Part shown: piece by piece, positions 60,253-64,000 of the stretch
Layout of the letters: the number at the start of each line of letters is the position of its first letter
Position numbering within the stretch: the first letter of the stretch is position 1
Notes under the pieces: model-generated
What the model saw: only the letters and a program-made list of their open reading frames with translations
Told to the model about the DNA's origin: nothing
Databases searched by the model: none
DNA from: Fremontodendron californicum
Lineage: Eukaryota; Streptophyta; Magnoliopsida; Malvales; Malvaceae
Length of the DNA: 64,000 nt
Assembly (NCBI GenBank): GCA_030761205.1
Contig: JAULJL010000028.1
Location: 10,646,001 to 10,710,000 of the forward strand
Direction: 5' to 3'
Program-made: the position numbers and the translations under genes

Positions 60253-60573
60253 GGGTATGTTTGGTAGAGTAGAAAAATAGAAGGATGAATAGAGGAGAGT
60301 GGAAAGAAAATGAATTTCGGGATGTGCTAGGTAAGAAAGAAATTGAGAGTAAGGAAAATATGAAAGTTTATCATTTTTTCACACATATTAACAAAAACAA
60401 ATCACTCCAATTTAGAAAGAAAAGAGGAAAGAAAATGAAAGTGGTTTGAGTTAAGTGTGTATATTTATAAGATTATTCGTTATTTTTTTATTTAAACTTA
60501 CAATGAGTATAATGGTAAAATAATATATTTTAATTTTCTTTTCTCTCATTTTTCGATTATACCAAGCTATAAC
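60253..60573. mobile_element. possible Tourist-like MITE
   Basis: The left end GGGTATGTTTGGTAGAGTAG and the reverse complement of the right end (GCTTGGTATAATCGAAAAAT) are similar. TAA precedes the left end, but the right target site is not clear. Purine-rich arms resemble those of the MITE at 5706-10911. Borders are tentative. Confidence 0.45.
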
Positions 60574-62720
60574 AACCTAATTTTGTCCGGACTAAGCCCC
60601 GAGTCAAATATCGAATCAATGGATCAAGTGAAACATTAAAATTTCCATTTTTTCAAACTTAACCTTTCGGTTCGCTAATTCAATATTCTTGGGTTTAAAT
60701 TAAAATAAAATTTTAATCGAGTTTGATTCGGTTATATCAATTGGGTTTAATTTTGTTTTAATTAGGCATTTTGATTTATCATTGGGTTGGGTCTGAAAAT
60801 CTTGAGCCATTTCATAGGCCATGTGGGCAAAAGGCCCAAATGCTAACCCAAGTCCCTAATGTCGCCGCCCTACCCCGCAGCCTGCAGCACGCAACCCACT
60901 TGCATAGCCACCCTTCCTCCACGAAAGCCACCTATAGGCTATCTACACGCAACCCACTAGCACAACACACCAGGCACAGCCTATCCCCTGGCCAGCCACT
61001 ATTACAGGCTACCTTCACCAAATTTTCTACCTTCCTAATTTTCTAATCGTTGAAAAGAACCCAATCCCAGAAGATCCGGGATTTCTTAGGAATGGGTTCC
61101 CGATTTTCCTACAAATAAGAACACAACACAACAAAAAGGAGGTGGGGATTTTCGGATTCAGAAAAGGCGAGCCAAAATATTACCAACATCCACAACTCAT
61201 CACCATCCACAATTCCAGCACCACGAATCACCAACTCCATACACCATACACAAACACAAACACAAGAAAAACCAACAAAACACAAAAAAACCAAGGGGCA
61301 TTTGGGTTCGAGATTATTGGTTTTAGGTTTAGGGGTGTTGTTTAGGCGATCCCAACGATGGGAAGGTAGGAAAAGTGTAGAGGAAGCCCCAGGCCGAATT
61401 ATGGCTCAATCCAACGGTTGACGGCCGCCAAATTTGGGGTCGAAGGTTCAGGTTTAACTTTCAGATCTAGGTTTTTAGGTGAACTTTTTGCGAAAACTAA
61501 TTGGAGATTCAGAAAGAGAAGAAATTTTGGAGAGCTTTCGAAGTCAAACAGTCGCAGACGAGCAGTGGCCAGCGGCGGTGACCGACGATCGATGATCGAC
61601 GATCGACAACCGCCGAATTCTGGGACTAGAGGTTGTTTTTGGGTTGAGAGTTGAGTTTCTAGAGAGAGGGGAGAGAATAGTGAGGCCAGAGAGAGAGCTT
61701 AAGGGAAAAGTGAGAAAAAAAAAAAGAAAATAAAAGGGTTTTATAGGGTTGCCAAAACTTTTAGCAACAGGATCCGCGTGCGGACCCGAGTTCGACCCGG
61801 GGTCCGCGTGCCTGACCCGAATTTTGGGGGCAGGGAAAAAAAGAAAGGAAGGAAAAATTGAAAAAAAAGGAAAAAAAAAGGAAAAGATTTATTTTTGATT
61901 TGTGCAAGGAGCCCAATTAATAAGCAACTTCGATCAACTGACGAGAAACTTCGATTTTGATTTTGGACTTCCGAGTTTTGTTGGGTATAATTTTCATCCT
62001 CTTACTTTTTGTTTTATTTATTTATTTATTTATTTATGCTAATAGGTAATAACAACAATGATTATTTTTTTTGAAAAAAAAATCTTTTAAAGGGATTTTT
62101 TTTGGAAAGGTTGAAGTATCAAATTTTCCTGAAAATATCTTAAGTAAAAGTGGGATGTTACCAAAAGTATTGGGACATCTCAAAAATTATTTTTACATAA
62201 ACGATTTTTTTTCTCTTAAAATAGTCATAAAAATGTTTAAAAAGAATAATTTTTAAAAGAAAATTTAATCCATGTGCATCACATTTTTAATTATCTGCAT
62301 CATGTGCATTCATGCAAGAATTAAAAGTGAATGTGAATTGCAGACGACGGAATTCGAAGGATGTCATACTAGTCATTCCAAAGATATATTGAGGTGAGAA
62401 TGCTTCGTTAAATATCACCAAAAGTATTGGGAGTATTTAACGAGCATTTTCAATAAAAGATTTGCATTCACTTTCATGGGGAAAAAATAATAAATTCTTT
62501 TTACACAAATGAAATAATTTTGAAAAGGAAATTTAAAAATAAATGTGGACGATGAATCGTCCGACGATGGTACTCAAAGGGATTCACAAGTAGTAATCCC
62601 GATGAAATCTTGAGGTGAGGAAAATCCGTTAAAAGTTACCAAAAGCATTGAGGTTTTTAATGCAGTTTTTCGATACATAAGTTCACATTTACTTTTCTAA
62701 ATAAAAATAATAAAAAAATG
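60574..62720. other. repeat-derived block, possible solo or truncated LTR
   Basis: Starts near TATAACAACCTAATTTTGTCC, which resembles the beginning of some plant chromovirus LTRs. G/C-richer non-coding sequence follows (60840-61830), then three diverged units at about 62135, 62386 and 62607 that share TTGAGGTGAG, ACCAAAAGTATTGGG and TTTAACG. No coding domain is seen and no matching second copy is in the window, so the LTR reading is only an inference. Confidence 0.4.
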
Positions 62721-62974
62721 TTTTTACGAAAAAATAAAAGTATATATTCACTATATAAGTTTTTGAAGTTGGTACTTTTATATATACTAGAACTAGAATT
62801 AGAACTAGAACTAGAATATGCCACTCACTACGCTTTAAGAAATTGGATTAAAGTTTTGAACATGATATTTATATTAATGTATGGTAGATGCAATGATCCA
62901 ATTTTTAAGTAAATAAATTTAGAGTTAAAATTGAATCACTATTACAAACTATGTAAAGTATGAGATGAATTGAG

Positions 62975-63435
62975 ATAAGACACAAACACAACATGAGAAA
63001 AATAATTAAAACACGACATGACACGAAAAATGACATGAACACGACACGAATTCACGAATGTGTCAAAATCTATATAAAACAAATTATCAACATGTAAAAA
63101 TTTATAATATTTTGAACACACAAATTTTTTTCTAAATTGAATAACTATTACAAATTATACAAAATATGTGATGAATTGAGATACGACACGAATACGATAT
63201 GAACACAAATTTTTCTCTAAATTGAATCACTATGACAAACAATGTAAAATATGGAATGAATTGAAATACGACACGAACACAACATGAGAAAAATAATTAA
63301 AACACAATACTAAAAATAACATGAACACGACACAAATACACAAACGTGTCAAAATTAACATAAAATAAATGATTAACATGTACAAATTTATATAAATTTA
63401 TAATACTTTGAACACACGAAAAAATAACACGAACA
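62975..63435. repeat. dispersed CACGACACGAA repeats, two or three adjacent members
   Basis: Two better members (about 62975-63130 and 63176-63435) carry AACACGACATGACACGAAAA and GTCAAAAT blocks separated by a repeated AATTGAATCACTATTACAAA segment, so this stretch is itself a loose tandem array. It is non-coding. Confidence 0.6.
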
Positions 63436-64000
63436 CGCAAATTTTTTCCTTCTTTTTTTCTCTTTCCTTTCTTCCCTTTTTCTTTTCTTTCCTTCCTTCT
63501 CTATCCAAAAAAAAAAAAAACATAAAAATACCCAAAATAACCCTTCAAACTCCCTTAATACCATTGCCTAGTTGTCCCCAAACAAAAGCACTCAAAATTG
63601 AAATTGAGTGCTCTCATGCATTAGGGACAACTTTTAAAGATGGTTATAGATATATATTATAGGAAAATGTTAATCAGTGCTTAGTGACATTGGTTAAGGT
63701 GATATATATAAAAATAAAAGAATATTTAATGCATTACTTTTTTTTTTTGAATTCAATAAAAGTAATGTATTAAATACAAAATACTTTTTTAAAATGGTAA
63801 AAAAATAATCCTTAACAATGCTTATAAACACCGGTTAAGCGAACCCTATATTATATTATAGATAGAGATATATATTATTGACAATCCAACAAGGTTTAAA
63901 ATATGCATTTTATGAGGATCTAAAATCTATAACTATAGATTAGAAGAATCCCCTGAGGGGTACTGTAGCTCTAGGTTGCTCATACAGCAACAGCTGTCGT
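63436..64000. other. A/T-rich intergenic DNA to the window end
   Basis: A pyrimidine tract (about 63446-63503) and an A/T-rich stretch with decayed repeat (TTAAAATGGT, CACCGGTTAAGCG) resembling sequences near 3900-4080 and 20800-20960. No gene is seen. Confidence 0.4.

Noticed and set aside
60840..61700. G/C-richer stretch as a host gene or CpG-type promoter
   Set aside because: Frames are short, no domain or exon pattern is visible, and the context is repeat-like.

Overview
The window is nuclear DNA from a flowering plant, probably a eudicot. The host genes have many introns with GT/AG borders, the DNA between genes is very A/T-rich, and the repeats belong to plant transposon families (Ty3/gypsy of the Ogre/Tat and chromovirus types, Ty1/copia, CACTA, hAT- and Tourist-like MITEs). 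I cannot name the species from the sequence. I found no bacterial-type operon, CRISPR array, rRNA or tRNA gene.

Two host genes are supported. At the left edge, on the minus strand, lies the 5' part of a class II NADPH-cytochrome P450 reductase (nine exons, 3281 down to 33; the FAD/NADPH half lies beyond position 1). At 49949-56364, on the plus strand, is a complete four-coding-exon gene for a VIN3-like (VEL/VIL2-type) PHD-finger protein of 738 codons, a chromatin cofactor of Polycomb silencing. Its leader probably contains an intron and an upstream ORF.

Almost everything else that can be named is transposon-derived. (1) 5706-10911: a Tourist-like MITE split by a decayed Ty3/gypsy element (6057-10458, minus). 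(2) 11355-13930: a 1.27 kb tandem duplication of A/T-rich DNA. (3) 15879-16766: a CACTA-type non-autonomous element with a 3-bp target duplication. (4) 17865-18605: a copia pol remnant. (5) 21020-37511: a 16.5 kb Ogre/Tat element on the minus strand with two 2.3 kb LTRs, a perfect 5-bp target duplication, a tRNA-Arg primer site, ORF1, gag, protease, RT, two RNase H modules, integrase and a nine-unit minisatellite; its frames are broken by point changes. (6) 57072-60179: a 3.1 kb gypsy element lacking RT that keeps one long fused gag-protease-integrase-remnant frame. (7) Six well-preserved copies and one decayed copy of a 171-185 bp hAT-type MITE. Two sit in introns of the reductase gene. The other four lie in each of the three main introns and the 3' flank of the VIN3-like gene.

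37517-49230 and 60574-64000 are gene-poor, A/T-rich and full of old dispersed repeats. I see no convincing new multi-gene system. The most unusual items are the MITE distribution across the VIN3-like gene, the RT-less gypsy element with a preserved frame, and MITEs bordered by repeated (CT)n(TA)n tracts.
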